Numbered from the stretch's first letter, positions 48,425 to 59,770 are shown. The stretch is DNA of 64,000 nucleotides from Deroplatys truncata (GCA_030765065.1 CM060990.1:9113501-9177500); one strand, 5' to 3'. Numbers and translations: made by a program. The notes: generated from the letters alone by a model not told the origin.

Positions 48425-50075
48425 GATTAGGGAAAAATGAAGGAAAGACAGGAAGTGACGTGGAGTGTTTTGATTGGTAAAAATAAGACGAAATGTGATT
48501 GTTTCGTTAATTCGGGTGGAAGATGAAGGAAGGAAGATGAAAGACTATGGAGGACACGTGATGGAGAGGAGCGGAGCTGCGAGGTGTTGTCTGTGCGGAG
48601 GTCGGTACTTAAAGAGGGAAAAGATGGCGAACGAGGGATAAAAAGTATAACAGAAAGTGACGTGTGAAGTTGTGATTGGTGGCAATAAGAAGTGATGTTA
48701 TTGGTGGAAAGGAACAAATGAAAGTTGTTGATTGGTAAGAATGAGAGAGATTATGATTGGTGGAAAGAAAAGGTGTGGGAGTGGGGTATGTTGGAGGTGA
48801 TGGGAAAGGTAAGTTTTCCTACCAACAAGATTTGCAAAAGCCTCTCCAGAACTCATCAGCAATTTTTGAACGTTGGATGGTATTTTCTTGAGTGGATAGA
48901 GAGATAGGGTGAAAATGGGAACTAAACAAGATGGCGGAGACAAGAGGTCTAAGGACGAGGAAATTTTGAGGTTAGTGGTCAACATGGCGGACGCAAGAGG
49001 TGGGAGCAAGGAGACGCTGTGGTGAGAATGGGAACTAAAAGAAGATGGCGGAAGCAAGAGCTTAGAAGAGCAAATTTTGAGATTAAAATAGTGGGAACTA
49101 AAAATGGCGGAGGTTCGGCGACAAGGAGATGCGGTGGCCAACGTGTGAACTAAACCAGATGGCGGACGCAAGAGGATGGTAAGGAGATTTGAGGTTACGA
49201 TTTTTAGGTTAAAACAGGACGTAAGCCTGGGAACGAAATCCAAGATGGCGAAGGCAATGGTGTGGACGAGGAGATGTGAGGCGCGTTGGCGAAAATGGGA
49301 ACTAAACAAGATGACGAAGACAAAAAGTTTAAGGACGAGGAGATTTCGAGGTTAGTGGTGAACATGGCGGGCGCAAGAGATGGGGGCGATGAGATTTGAG
49401 GTTAAGATTTTTAGGTTAAAACAGGACGTAAGAAGGGGAACTAAATCCAAGATGGCGGAGGCAAGGGTGGACGAGGAAATGTGAGGCGCGCTGGTAAAAA
49501 TGGGAACTAAACAAGATAGCGGAGACAGGAAGTCCAGGTTAAAAAATATGAGGTAAACGTGGAGAACTTAAACCAAGATGGCGGAAGCGTAGTGGTGAAA
49601 ATGGGAACTAAACAAGATGGCGGAGGCAAGAAGTCGAGGGACGAAGAGATTTGAGGTTATGGTCAACATGCGAAAGATGCCGAACGCGACAGATGGTGAC
49701 GATGAGATTTGATGTTGTGAAAACTAAACAAGATGGCGGACGCGCGTGGTCAAGAAGATTTCATAAAAGAAAAAATAAATATCATACCTTGAACGAGAAT
49801 GGAAGCAGCCAAGTAAGTAACACGAAAGTTGAAAACACAAAAGAGCGCGGAAATATAATGCTTGTGTAAAAAGGAAGGCAGGAAGTGACGTGGCATGTTA
49901 TGATTGGAGAAAATAAGACGATTTGTGATTGGTGAAAATAACACGTGATTGGATTTGACAAAGGAATAAATAAGGCGAAGTGAAGGTGATTTGCGGCGGT
50001 ATTGACGATAGCCGTGATCGTTAACGCATCTGTTGGGATTGAAAGCAAGTACCAAAACCCAACACATTAAAAAGT
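48425..50075. repeat. Degenerate repeats with recurring ATGGCGG motif
   Basis: Irregular units of about 60-120 bp repeat phrases such as 'gggaactaaacaagatggcg', 'gtctaaggacgagg', 'ggttaaaacaggacgtaa' and 'aggaagtgacgtg'. Exact ATGGCGG occurs ten times between 48,931 and 49,740, always on the plus strand, mostly as AAGATGGCGGA. Frames on either strand are chance products of the repeats. Confidence 0.8.
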
Positions 50076-50130
50076 TACTCTTTCAACCTTCGTTTTGAAT
50101 GTGACATCACAACTTCGAATTAAACGTGAA

Positions 50131-50325
50131 CTTTAACGGTATTTTAAATAGGAATGTTGGTGGAATGTGGACTTCTTCTTTACTTTGGGACTCAAACCCG
50201 GTACCAGAACACTAAACCATGTATTTCTACCGCAACGCTATTTTAAAATGTGGTGGAATGTGGAGTTTGTAGTTTGGGACTCAAACCCAGTACCAAAACA
50301 CCAAAGAATATATTCCTACGCCAAG
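50131..50325. repeat. Tandem pair of about 100-bp units
   Basis: Both units contain 'ggtggaatgtgga', 'tttgggactcaaaccc', 'agtaccaaaacacc' or close variants, and a closing 'tttctaccgc' or 'ttcctacgcc'. They are moderately diverged. Confidence 0.65.
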
Positions 50326-50329
50326 CAGG

Positions 50330-50890
50330 CCCGAAAAATAATTATGGGTGTGGTACTTACCTCTTACTGGTGTTGATGCGTCACCAAAAGCGCAGCAGCT
50401 TCACGCGACGCGAAAAAATAAAAGCAAACTGTTTTTGAAAATGCTTAACCAGCTTTAAGATCAACCAACATCACTACGCACTGATACACCTAGGTGTTTT
50501 AAAGCGGTAGAGACGCCCTTTGCACAGACGTAATTTAACTATACCAAAAATCTGGTACTGGACCATCGTAATGGTCGCTAGCGTACGTAGGAGCACGGTT
50601 CTCATTGCCGGTCGAAAGCAGGTGTTCACAGTAGCTGTGTCGAAGCCAACCGTCGAGGTGTGAATGATTTGAGATCACCGCCATTTAGATAATACATAGT
50701 AGGATCCACGGGGCCGGGGACACTGGGTTCCGCGGAACTTCCACCTACCATGGTTTGAGTAGCCATGGAATGATCTACCTGGCCGTGCAGCGGCAGAAGT
50801 GGAGGGGATGGCAAAAGTTGGTTGGAAACTTCGCCCGGCGGCCATGTTGTTGTGTGGGAGGTGGCTTCCGTCATCTTAACCAGGCTTTTT
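50330..50890. other. Spacer before the 350-bp repeats, no gene assigned
   Basis: A minus-strand frame of about 115 codons at 50,626-50,976 runs into the first 350-bp unit. It has a Cys-rich start (CPCCTHC) but no ATG at its 5' end and no recognised fold, so I do not call it a gene. Confidence 0.4.
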
Positions 50891-50893
50891 CCA

Positions 50894-51950
50894 ACTACCA
50901 TGTTGTTGCTGATGGTGCGGTTGGCGGCCATATTCGTCAGTTTATTGCAATGCGTGCAACAAGGGCACACAGCCACTTGTTGCTCGTGTCGAAAGTTTGT
51001 GCGTGATTTTACTCAGATTTTATGCACCGCACATCACAAAATCACTACACACGCCACTGATAGTTTTAAATATTTGACACTGATGTTGAAGTTGTGGCGG
51101 GGCACTGTTTTTAACTCCACACGCACTTAATAAATCACATAGCCGTGCGGAAATACTTAACTTTCCGCGAAAAGCGCTAGTGGGATTGCAAGCTCAACCA
51201 CTATTAGCAACATGTAGCAAGCGTTATAGTCTTTCCTCCTACCACGTTGTTGCTGATGGTGCGGTTGGCGGCCATATTCGACAGTTTATTGTAATGCGTG
51301 CAACAAGGGCACACAGCCACTTGTTGCTCGCGTCGAAAGTTTGTGCGTGATTTTTCTCAGATTTTATGCACCGCACAACACAAAATCACTACACACGCCA
51401 CTGATAGTTTTAAATATTTGACACTGATGTTGAAGTTCTGGCGATGCACTGTTTTTAACTCCACACGCACTTAATAAATCACATAGCCGTGCGGAAATTC
51501 TTAACTTTCAGCGAAAAGCGCTAGTGAGAGTGCAAGCTCAACCACTATTAGCAACATGTAGCAAGCGTTATAGTTCTGCTCGCGTTAGTCTTTCCTCCTA
51601 CCATGTTGTTGTTGATGGTGCGGTTGGCGGCCATATTTGACAGTTTATTGCAACGCGTGCAACAAGGGCACACAGCCACTTGTTGCTCGCGTCGAAAGTA
51701 TGGGCGTGATTTTTCTCAGATTTTATGCACCGCACAACACAAAATCACTACACACGACACTGATAGTTTTAAATATTTGACACTGATGTTGAAGTTGAGG
51801 CAGGGTACTGTTTTTAACTCCACACGCACTTAATAAATCACATAGCCGTGCGGAAATACTTAACCTTCCGCGAAAAGCGCTAGTGCGAGTGCAAGCTCAA
51901 CCACTATTAGCAACATGTAGCAAGCGTTATAGTTCTGTTCACGTTAGTCT
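50894..51950. repeat. Three tandem units of about 344-358 bp
   Basis: The units start at about 50,895, 51,239 and 51,597. Each has 'ttgttgctgatggtgcggtt', 'ggcggccatatt', 'caacaagggcacacagccac', 'gattttatgcaccgcaca' and 'ttccgcgaaaagcgctagtg'. They end about 730 bp before the Polinton PolB start and have the GC-richer composition of that element, so they probably belong to its left terminal region. A weak TATA-like 'gcataaaatc' on the minus strand recurs in each unit. Confidence 0.88.
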
Positions 51951-52039
51951 CGGAGAAAACAGTAAAAGAACGATTCTCATGCGCAGCGGAAGCAGCAGTA
52001 CGTGAATGACCGTGTGCTGATGAAGCAGTCGATGTGCGT

Positions 52040-52190
52040 TACAATATGGCCGCCATGGTAAAAGAGCTGCAAACTGCGCGATAACTTGAAAAATGACCGT
52101 GTGAACGGGTGCTGATAAAGCAGCCGCGTTTAAAGAGCTGCAAACTGCGCGATAACTTTAAAAATGGCCGTGCGAACGGATGCTCATCAG
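52040..52190. repeat. Short tandem pair of about 70 bp
   Basis: The phrase 'aaagagctgcaaactgcgcg' plus 'ataactt' occurs at about 52,060 and 52,132, each followed by 'aaaaatg..cgtg.gaacgg'. Confidence 0.7.
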
Positions 52191-52390
52191 CGAGAAAATC
52201 TTTTAAATGCGGTTTTTGGTCGATGGTAGGGAAAAGTGCAGCGGTGGATGGATGGATGGTGTGACCGGAAGTGCACCGGAAATGACTGCGATTACAACTT
52301 GGCAAATTGTGGCGAAATAAGGCGTCAGGATTTTTAATGAGGCATTTAACTCAACGCGCATGCTGAAACTGCGGTTGCGAGAAGCGAACA

Positions 52391-52397
52391 TATAAAA
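52391..52397 (+). promoter_or_regulatory. TATA box ahead of the Polinton PolB
   Basis: TATAAAA lies about 280 bp upstream of the first PolB ATG (52,675). The sequence between is AT/GC-balanced and unique. It is the best core-promoter candidate on the plus strand. The start of transcription would be expected near 52,420. Confidence 0.5.
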
Positions 52398-52674
52398 ACC
52401 CAGTGCCAAGAGCAGCCGGCCGTAGTGAGAAACGGGAGCGATAGTGGATTTTGCTGTAAAATCGTGCTATTTGACGTGATATAAGTTTTAGAGCAATACG
52501 CGCACATGTGAAGGTGTCTTCATCGATCGGTATTGACCATCGCCCCAGTGATAGCAGAACATACGCCGCAGCAGTTGTTCCCAGAGTGTTAAAGCCGAGA
52601 AAAATAGTTTAAAAAAAACAAAATAGCAGCAGCACTTTGCAGGTAAAGAGCGATCGGTGTATTTGGACGATAAG

Positions 52675-55600
52675 ATGGAGCCGCAACCCGGGGGAAGTCG
52701 CGAAGACACCTTGCAGCCTACGTTCGAAATTATAGGGCACAAGCAGAGAATGCTGCCAAGGCTTTTTTCCGGCTTTACAGAGCCGCAAATTACCGTAAAC
52801 CCGGTCCCCAGAGATGTTAACCCGGAGCGATGGGTATCGCATTTGTTTAACGATATTCTAAACTTTGCGAAAGAGAACCTGCTAGAAAACGAACCCGGAT
52901 ATTTAGGCATATCCATAACAGACGAAAAGGAGGCGTCTAAAGCCTTCAATATAAGCGTAAGGCGCGTAGAGCAATTGAATGCGGATGTCATTGTTCGAAG
53001 CATCGAAAAAGTAATGCAAAGTAAACAAAAATTCTTGCTAAGCGGGCCTCTTCATGTAACATTTGTGTGGACCAAGGAGGTCTCGGGTTCGTGCCACCAA
53101 CCTTGCGATGCCTGTAGGGACAATAAAGGCATTGTCGAAATAGCCAACAAAGACAACTTGTGTTTAGCAAGAGCCATTATTGTAGTTAAAGCCAAAGTGG
53201 ATCGCGACGTCAACTATAATACGATGACGCGCTCCGACTATCTGCAAAAATCGAAGGCCGTAGCCTTGTGTGCGAGCATCGGTCAAGGCCACGACAGCTG
53301 AACGATAGATGACGTCAGACGCTTTGACGCTGCGTTAAAGGGCTACGCTGTGACGGTGTTTGGCGATCATACGGGGAAGCACGTGCTGTACGAGTCGGAT
53401 AAGAAATGCGATAAATACATCGACGTCATGCTCCACGCTGGGCACTTTAATGCTATCGTGAACTTTCACAAGTGCTTCAAATGCAAATGGTATTGCCGCC
53501 AGTGTCATTATCCCTCGGCACACAAAAAAGAATTTCATAGGTGCGACGCCAGGTGTGCTAAATGCCATCAGCAGCGCGATGCGCGATTTGACGCCTACAT
53601 ACGCTGCGCCGGGTGCAACAGAGATTTTAAGGGACCGACATGCTTTGCAAACCACGCAAAGAAAGGCGTTTTTTACCCAAAGGCGCTGTCGGTGTGCGAT
53701 GTAGAAAAGGCGTGCACGTCTTGCAATAAGCTCGTGAATGCGAGGCACAGAAAAACCGCGCACGAGTACGGGGAAAAGTACTGATATCATTGCAAGACAC
53801 ACGTGAATTCTAACCACATGTGCTATATGCAGCCGTATGCCGCAAAGAACAAAAAAAACCGGTACGTGTTTATGTTTATCGACTTTGAATGCACGCAAAA
53901 CATTCCATATACCGACAAAAAGGACACATACGAGCATGTACCTAACTTGTGCGTGTTGTACCAAGCCTGCCCGCTCTGCATCGACGAACGCCACAAGACG
54001 GCATACTGAACCGAATGCGGTTGCAAAGAATGGGTGTTTATGGACGAGCGCGTGAAGCAGCTTTTCGAGCACATCGCGCAGGCGAGGTTCGAAGCCTGGG
54101 ACGTCTACGTCGTGGCGCATAACCTCAGAGCTTACGACGGGCAGGTTTTATTAAAGTACATGGTGGTGCACTTAGACCGGGAGCCGGAGCTCATCATGAA
54201 CGGGAGCAAGATCTACAGGATGAGGTACGGTGACGTCACATTTCTAGACTCGCTCAACTTCATACCCATGCCACTCTCCCGCTTTTCCAAGACCTTCGGA
54301 TTGAAGGAATGCAAAGGTTATTTCCCGTACCTGTTTAACACGAAGGAAAACGAGCAGTACGTGGGTTCGATTCCCGACAAAAGGCATTACTGTCCGGAGG
54401 GCATGTCGGCGGAGGGTCGGAAAGCCTTTGAGCAGTGGCACGAAGAAAAGGCGTCCTCCGCGTACGTCTTCGACATGAGGGCGGAAATGGTGGCGTATTG
54501 CAAGATGGACGTATTTCTACTCAGTCAGGGAGTTTCCAAATTCAGAAGGGAATTCTTGGACGAGAACGGAATAGACCCGTTCAGAGAATGTGTCACCATC
54601 GCGCAGGCGTGCATGTGCGTGTATAGAAAGCGCTTAAAAAATTGCCCTCTTGCCAGGGGGCGGGTATCGACTAGCGGACCGGCAGTCTCGCGCCGAATGC
54701 ATATGGCTAACTTGGCTAGAGATCCAAAACCGCATCGTCATCCAGCACGCCATGCGAGGACGCGAAGTTAAAATAGTGGGGCACAAGGTGGACGGGTACA
54801 GAGAGGCTGAAAAAACCGCGTACGTTTTCCACGGCTGCTTTTACCACGGCTGCAGGCGGTGCTTTCACAATCGCCATGCGGTGATATACAACTCGGGACA
54901 CGAAACCATGACCTCCAGGTTAGAGAGCACCGAGAAAGTCACGGCCAAGTTCAAGGCCGCCGGCTACGCCGTGGTGGAAATGTGGGACTGCGAGTTCAAC
55001 GCCGCGATGGAAGCCAACCAGGACCTCGCGCGCTACGCAAGGGACTTTGCGGTACCGGAACCCCTGAACCCCAGAGACGCCTTCTACGGAGGTCGCACCA
55101 ACTGCACCAAGACGTACTGCGAGGCGAAGGGGGATAGCAAGATCTACTACTACGACGTATGCAGCCTGTACCCGTACGTGAACAAGACGAAGCCCTACCC
55201 AGCGGGCCATCCCAAGATCCACGTGGATCGATTCCCGCGCTTGGAAGACGTGGGGGGGGGCGGTTTCGTGAAGTGCGAGGTTCTACCGCTGCAACACCTG
55301 TACCACCCGGTGCTACCGGCGCGCATCGCGGCGCGGCAAGCTCATGTTCCCGCTGTGCCGCGCTTGTGCGGAGGCGGAGAACCAAGACGAGTGCCACCAC
55401 GGAGAGCGCGAGAGGGCGTTGTCGGGTACCTGGTTGGTCGACGAGATGAAGGTCGCCCTGGAGGAGGGGTACCGCCTCCTCCGGGTCCACGAAATCTAGG
55501 AGGACGACGTGGTGCGGCACGAACCGACCACCGGAGCCAAGGGTCTCTTCGAGGACTACGTGAATCAGTTCTTGAAGATCAAGCCCGAAGCATCCGGCTG

Positions 55601-56254
55601 GCCCTCGGATTGCGACGACCCAACCGCAAAGCAGCAGTACGTGGAGCAATTCTTCGAGCACGAAGGCGTCGCCCTGGATCCCCAGGCCATCGCCACCAAC
55701 CCCGGCAGGCGGGAGCTGGCCAAGCTGATGCTCAAACCTTCTGGGGCAAACTGGGGCAGAGGGAAAACCTCCCCACGTGCGAGCTGGTGGACCGGTACGA
55801 CCGCCTCCTTAAGCTGCTCAACGACCCTGGCGTGGAAGTGCAGACCTACGTGCCCGTCACCGACCGGATCATGTACGCGGTGTGGAGGTACTGCGAGCAG
55901 CGCCGCAAGGTCAACCCCACCGCCAACGCCGTCCTGGCTGCCTACACCACGGCTCACGCGCGCCTGGTGCTCTACTCGTACCTCAAGAGGCTGGGAGAAC
56001 GGGTCTGCTACTTCGACATCGATTCCGTCGTCGCCGCCGCTCCGGGTGACTGGACGCCGTCCGTTGGACGCCTCCTGGGGGACATGACGGACGAGTTGGT
56101 GAAGTACGGGCGGGGCTCTTACATCGCCCGGTTCGCCTCCACGGGGCCCAAGAGCTACTGCATGGAGATCGTTTGCCCCGAGACGGGCAAGACCACGAAC
56201 CCTCGGCTCTGCGTTGCGAGACCCACGCGGGCATACCCGAACTTGCTTCGGTGA
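52675..56254 (+). pseudogene. Polinton PolB region (fossil)
   Basis: The N-terminal part begins at the ATG at 52,675 and contains the phrase KDNLCLARA typical of Polinton PolB N-termini. A Cys-rich zinc region (CFKCKWYCRQC and several CxxC pairs) follows near 53.47-53.75 kb. The 3'-5' exonuclease blocks are recognisable: ExoI FIDFECTQN near 53.88 kb, ExoII AHNLRAYD near 54.12 kb and ExoIII YCKMDVFLL near 54.5 kb. Polymerase block A reads YYDVCSLYPY near 55.16 kb, block B lies near 55.74 kb (FWGKLGQREN), and block C, YFDIDSVV, near 56.01 kb. The ending PKSYCMEI suits PolB C-termini. The enzyme would replicate the element from a terminal protein primer. It is spread over several frames with several breaks, so it is dead. 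It is clearly distinct from the PolB at 42-46 kb. Confidence 0.88.
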
Positions 56255-56560
56255 GCGAGAACGACCTCGTCGTCCTCGACGATCTGATGCTGGAGGGGAA
56301 CGGGAGGGACGTGTCCAATTTTTTCACCAGAGACTCCCATCACAAGCTCTTCGGCATCGTCTACATCCTGCAGAACGTGTTTCCGCAGGGTCAGAAATAT
56401 CGCAACATCTCTCTGAATGCAAACTACGTCGTGGTCTTCAAGAACAACTGGGACAAGATGCAGATCGAGAGACTGTGCCAGCTAATCGAACCCAGGAACT
56501 CTAGGTTTCTCTTGGAGCCTTCGAGAAGGCCACCGAACGCCCTCACGGGTATCTCGTGTT
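56230..56560 (+). pseudogene. Packaging ATPase (A32/FtsK-type) remnant
   Basis: The stretch NDLVVLDDLM is a Walker B block (hydrophobic strand then Asp-Asp). It is followed by SNFFTRDSHH, GIVYILQNVFPQG and NYVVVFKN, the sensor and strand order of Polinton/adenovirus-relative DNA-packaging ATPases. The ATPase would pump the genome into the capsid. Only part of the domain is preserved here, immediately after PolB. The following 150 bp are non-coding-like and end with an AATAAA near 56.73 kb. Confidence 0.72.
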
Positions 56561-56771
56561 GGACTGGACTCAGTTCACGCCCGCCCGATACAGGTATCGA
56601 ACCGGCGTGCTGCCGGGGGAAAACCTCTCTTATTTCGTACCCAACTGAGACCGCCGAGAGGACTCGGGTTCGTTTCGTTCTATATTATCGCGGCAGGGTC
56701 TTACCCAACTGAGGCCATTGATTTTAAATAAAAAGTACCGCTTTGGGAGCGAACGTCATTATCGCGCAAGC

Positions 56772-57140
56772 ATGGCTAGAGGTAGGTTAAGGCTTGCGAC
56801 GCTGACCAGTCCTCGCATAGCGAGACAGCACGGTAATTTGACGGCTCTGGCCAAGGCGAAGGCCCCTCTACCCAAAAAGTTGTTAAAAATGCCGATGGCG
56901 ATCTGATCAAGGCCATTAGCGAATGTATGCTCAACGAGTGCACAGGTCACGTGCAACTTCCCGCAAAGTGCTTGGGTCGCCTAAAGAAGCACGAGGCTTC
57001 TTGGAGGAAGTTGAAGGATAAACGGGTTCCTCTGAAGAAGAAGAAGAGCATCTTGGTTCAAGAAGGAGGTTCTTTGCTGGCATTTCTCCTAGCCGTCTTG
57101 GCTTCGCTTGGCGGCGCGCTAGTGTCGAAATTAACAGGAT
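56772..57140 (+). pseudogene. Small basic-hydrophobic Polinton protein region
   Basis: A basic N-terminal stretch (RGRLRLATLTSPRIARQHGN) is followed in this region by a lysine-rich helix (RLKKHEASWRKLKDKRVPLK), a Gly-Gly and a hydrophobic tail (LLAFLLAVLASLGG). This order, a basic helix then a GG-hydrophobic tail, is one I know from small unnamed proteins encoded beside the integrase in arthropod Mavericks. The function is unknown. The tail could insert in membranes or pack in the virion, and that is inference. The region is not one clean frame. Confidence 0.5.
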
Positions 57141-57546
57141 GCAGTACGGCAAGCGGATCCTCGTTGCACCGCAGCCAAAGACCGTCGATAAGCTTCACGC
57201 TATAGACCGCACCATATCCAGATTGTTTAAAGAAATTCAGAACCTGCAGAGCGCAAAGCTCTCTGCCGACGAAAAGTGGCGGCTCGTAAAATATAAATTG
57301 GACAACTACCTCGATCTCGTGGCACAACTCAGAAAGCCCTTCCTCGGCGACGGCGACGACGATTACGAAGACGTGTACGAACGCGTGCCGGTAAAGCAGG
57401 AGGTCGAACCCCGAACCATAAAGGTCAACCTCCTCTCGGCTCGCAAAAAGAAGAGGTCAAACCCTGCCACTCCGAAAAAGAAATCGAAATCGCCTTCCGC
57501 GTCGTACCACTTTCGCAAACGCGTCTGGCAACCCCTGTACAAGTAA
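57139..57546 (+). CDS. Hypothetical Polinton protein, 135 aa
   Basis: It has an ATG start (MQYGKRILVAPQ) and runs to a stop 4 bp before the integrase ATG. Residues 15-70 are predicted helical with regular hydrophobics (RTISRLFKEIQNL, YKLDNYLDLVAQL) and could form a coiled coil. A central acidic patch (GDGDDDYEDVYE) precedes a strongly basic tail with KKKRSNPATPKKKSKS, resembling a nuclear-localisation or DNA-binding tail. Proteins of this kind occur next to the integrase in arthropod Mavericks, but I know no assigned function. The tight spacing suggests co-expression with the integrase. Confidence 0.6.
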   Translation: MQYGKRILVAPQPKTVDKLHAIDRTISRLFKEIQNLQSAKLSADEKWRLVKYKLDNYLDLVAQLRKPFLGDGDDDYEDVYERVPVKQEVEPRTIKVNLLSARKKKRSNPATPKKKSKSPSASYHFRKRVWQPLYK

Positions 57547-57549
57547 AGC

Positions 57550-58597
57550 ATGAAGGATTGGAAGGCGCTAAGGCCATACTATGCCAAACCGGAACACTAT
57601 GCCGGTTTGGGTACGGTCAAGCCCCTTCGAAAGGCCACGGGTGCGTCTAAGGCGAACATCGAGTCCTTCCTTCAAACCCAGGACAGTTTAACTCTTCACA
57701 AACCGGTCAGAAAGCGGTTCCCCACCAGATATTATCATGTGACGAATATGGACGATCTTTGGGAGGCCGATCTAAACGTCATGAACAGCGTGAGGGAACA
57801 TAACAAACCTTAAGTGTACATTCTGACCGTTATCGACGTATTTTCCAAATATGCTTGGGCCGTACCCCCTTGAAATCGAAGCTGGGTACCGAGGTTGCGC
57901 AAGCGTTTCGCTCCATATTCTCCCAACGCGTCCCCAGGGTCCTCCAAACGGACAAGCGAACCGAGTTTACCAACAAGACTTTTCGCGACTTTCTGAAGAA
58001 GCACGACGTGAAACATTACACAACCAAAAATAACGTTAAAGCCAGCGTCGTGGAGCGCTTCAACCGCACCTTAAAAACCAAGATGTGGAGGTATTTCACG
58101 CACAAAAACAGTTACAGATACCTGGAGGTCCTTCCGGCCTTACTCGAGTCGTACAATAGCTCGCATCACAGGTCCATAAAAATGGCTCCGAAGGACGTGA
58201 ACGAATCTAACATTTTACAAGTGTACCGCAATCTCTACGGAAATAGGACCCTACCTCGCGCAGGGAAACCCAGATTTTCCGTGGGCAATCACGTGCGCAT
58301 CTCTAAAGAAAAAATGAAATTCGACAAGGGCTACGAGCAGAATTGGACGGACGAAATATTTCGGATAGCCGAGGTGGTGCGCGGTCGGCCAGTGGTATAT
58401 AAGTTGAAGGATCTGGCCGAAGAAACCATAGACAGCATATTTTACACCGAGGAGCTATAAAAGGTCGCGCTACCTCGGACTTTTAAGATCGAACGCGTTT
58501 TACAGACCAAGGACCGAGGGCGCAACAAGCAGGTAAAGTGGAAGGGGTATCCGGCAAAGTTTAACTCGTGGGTTCTGGCTTCGACCATCGATTCGAC
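57550..58597 (+). pseudogene. Polinton integrase (RVE) with C-terminal chromodomain
   Basis: It opens with an ATG directly after the 135-aa ORF. The N-terminal part contains MDDLWEADL, whose Asp is the first catalytic residue of the RNase H-fold core. VLQTDKRTEF supplies the second Asp, and NNVKASVVERFNRTLK the Glu of the D,D,E triad. The middle carries YNSSHHRSIKMAP, typical of Polinton integrases. An SH3-like region (FDKGYEQNWTDEIF) follows. The last part (KDRGRNKQVKWKGYPAKFNSW) is a chromodomain signature that could tether integration to histone marks. The protein would insert the linear genome, giving 6-bp target duplications in this family. The region has one or two breaks. Confidence 0.88.
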
Positions 58598-59770
58598 ATG
58601 ATTAAGACGAAGCCCTTCTCCATCACTCTCGTGAGCAACGCTTCCATGGAACACTTTACCGACAACACCACGGCCAGATGTTCTAACATCTTGCCCGAGA
58701 GAATCGTTCTGCAGGGAGAATGGGAGGTCGCCCTGCAAAAGGTTACGTATCCGGTGAAATTTTATAACCTTTCGCGAGACGATGCCCGTCTGGTGGGCAC
58801 CAAGTACACCATGACGCTCCTCCCCACGCATTCCAAATTCAGCCTAGAAATGCCGCAAGGCATCGTGCACAATCCCAAAGACTTGGTGAACCTCGTCAAC
58901 GCCGTTATACTCGAACACTTGCACGTGGAAAACTTCTTCCTCTTCGACGAGCGCAAGAAGACGGTGGGCGTGAATGCCGCCGTCGCCCATCCCGAACCAC
59001 TACCCGACATTCCGTTCGACGGGTTTGTGGAAAATGTCGCGCGCACGGCCGTACCGTACGCGGTTGGCGAATACGAAGCTTTGAACGATGCGCCCCACCA
59101 GAGACCCAAGCCGAAACCGAAACCCAAGCCCCCGGCTTCGGGGCAGCAGAAACCCGCGGCGGCTCGTCCCGTCAGACCCGCGACATCTACCACAAAACCC
59201 AAACGAGACGTTTCAAAATCGGAGGACCCTCCGGGACCTCTACACCGCATCCACAGTTTGCTCTTAACGCCCGCTATGGCAAAAATGTTGGGTTTCGAGC
59301 CCTACGTCAACGTCATTCTCGAAAAAGCCGCTAAACACCCCGTAGATCCTTATATGGGGTTTCCTTACGAAATGTTCATCTATTGTAATCTAGTGACCCC
59401 GCAAGTCGTGGGCGACACCTTCGCCCAAGTCATAGAGAGCGCGGCCGTGGAATACGAAAGAAGCAACAACACTTACATGAGCGACGAAAAGACGTTTTTT
59501 TCCCCAAAATTGGGTACCCTTGATTCAGCAAGACTTCAAGACGGTCAACATAGATTTAAGGAACGGTTACGGCGATCTCTTGCCATTCGCCGACGGATTT
59601 TCCTCTACTATAGTTCTCGCTTTTCGTCCGAAACAGACGTAATGGACGTGCACGCCGTGACGCGGTACTACCTCAATCAGGCCGGCGGCGCGTTCGACGA
59701 TCGCGATTTTATTCTCTACAGGGGCAAGCGCTACCAAAGAGGCGGCGGTCTCTTTTCAGCCCTCGGATGA
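58598..59770 (+). CDS. Probable minor capsid (penton-like) protein, 390 aa
   Basis: I chose the ATG at 58,598 (MIKTKPFSITLVSNASM), whose N-terminus matches a conserved Maverick protein that opens with a strand-rich domain (ERIVLQGEWEVALQKVTYPV). Residues near 170-210 form a Pro/Lys-rich, low-complexity linker (PKPKPKPKPP). After it comes LLTPAMAKMLGF and a further strand-rich domain with YCNLVTPQVVGD. The lead position in the capsid block, ahead of a small basic protein and the larger capsid protein, equals that of penton base in adenoviruses. On that basis I infer a vertex or minor capsid role. It is an open frame throughout. Alternative: another structural protein of unknown fold. Confidence 0.6.
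   Translation: MIKTKPFSITLVSNASMEHFTDNTTARCSNILPERIVLQGEWEVALQKVTYPVKFYNLSRDDARLVGTKYTMTLLPTHSKFSLEMPQGIVHNPKDLVNLVNAVILEHLHVENFFLFDERKKTVGVNAAVAHPEPLPDIPFDGFVENVARTAVPYAVGEYEALNDAPHQRPKPKPKPKPPASGQQKPAAARPVRPATSTTKPKRDVSKSEDPPGPLHRIHSLLLTPAMAKMLGFEPYVNVILEKAAKHPVDPYMGFPYEMFIYCNLVTPQVVGDTFAQVIESAAVEYERSNNTYMSDEKTFFSPKLGTLDSARLQDGQHRFKERLRRSLAIRRRIFLYYSSRFSSETDVMDVHAVTRYYLNQAGGAFDDRDFILYRGKRYQRGGGLFSALG

Noticed and set aside
50626-50976. Minus-strand frame of about 115 codons with a Cys-rich start
   Set aside because: It has no ATG at its 5' end and is partly made of the 350-bp repeat; no recognisable fold.
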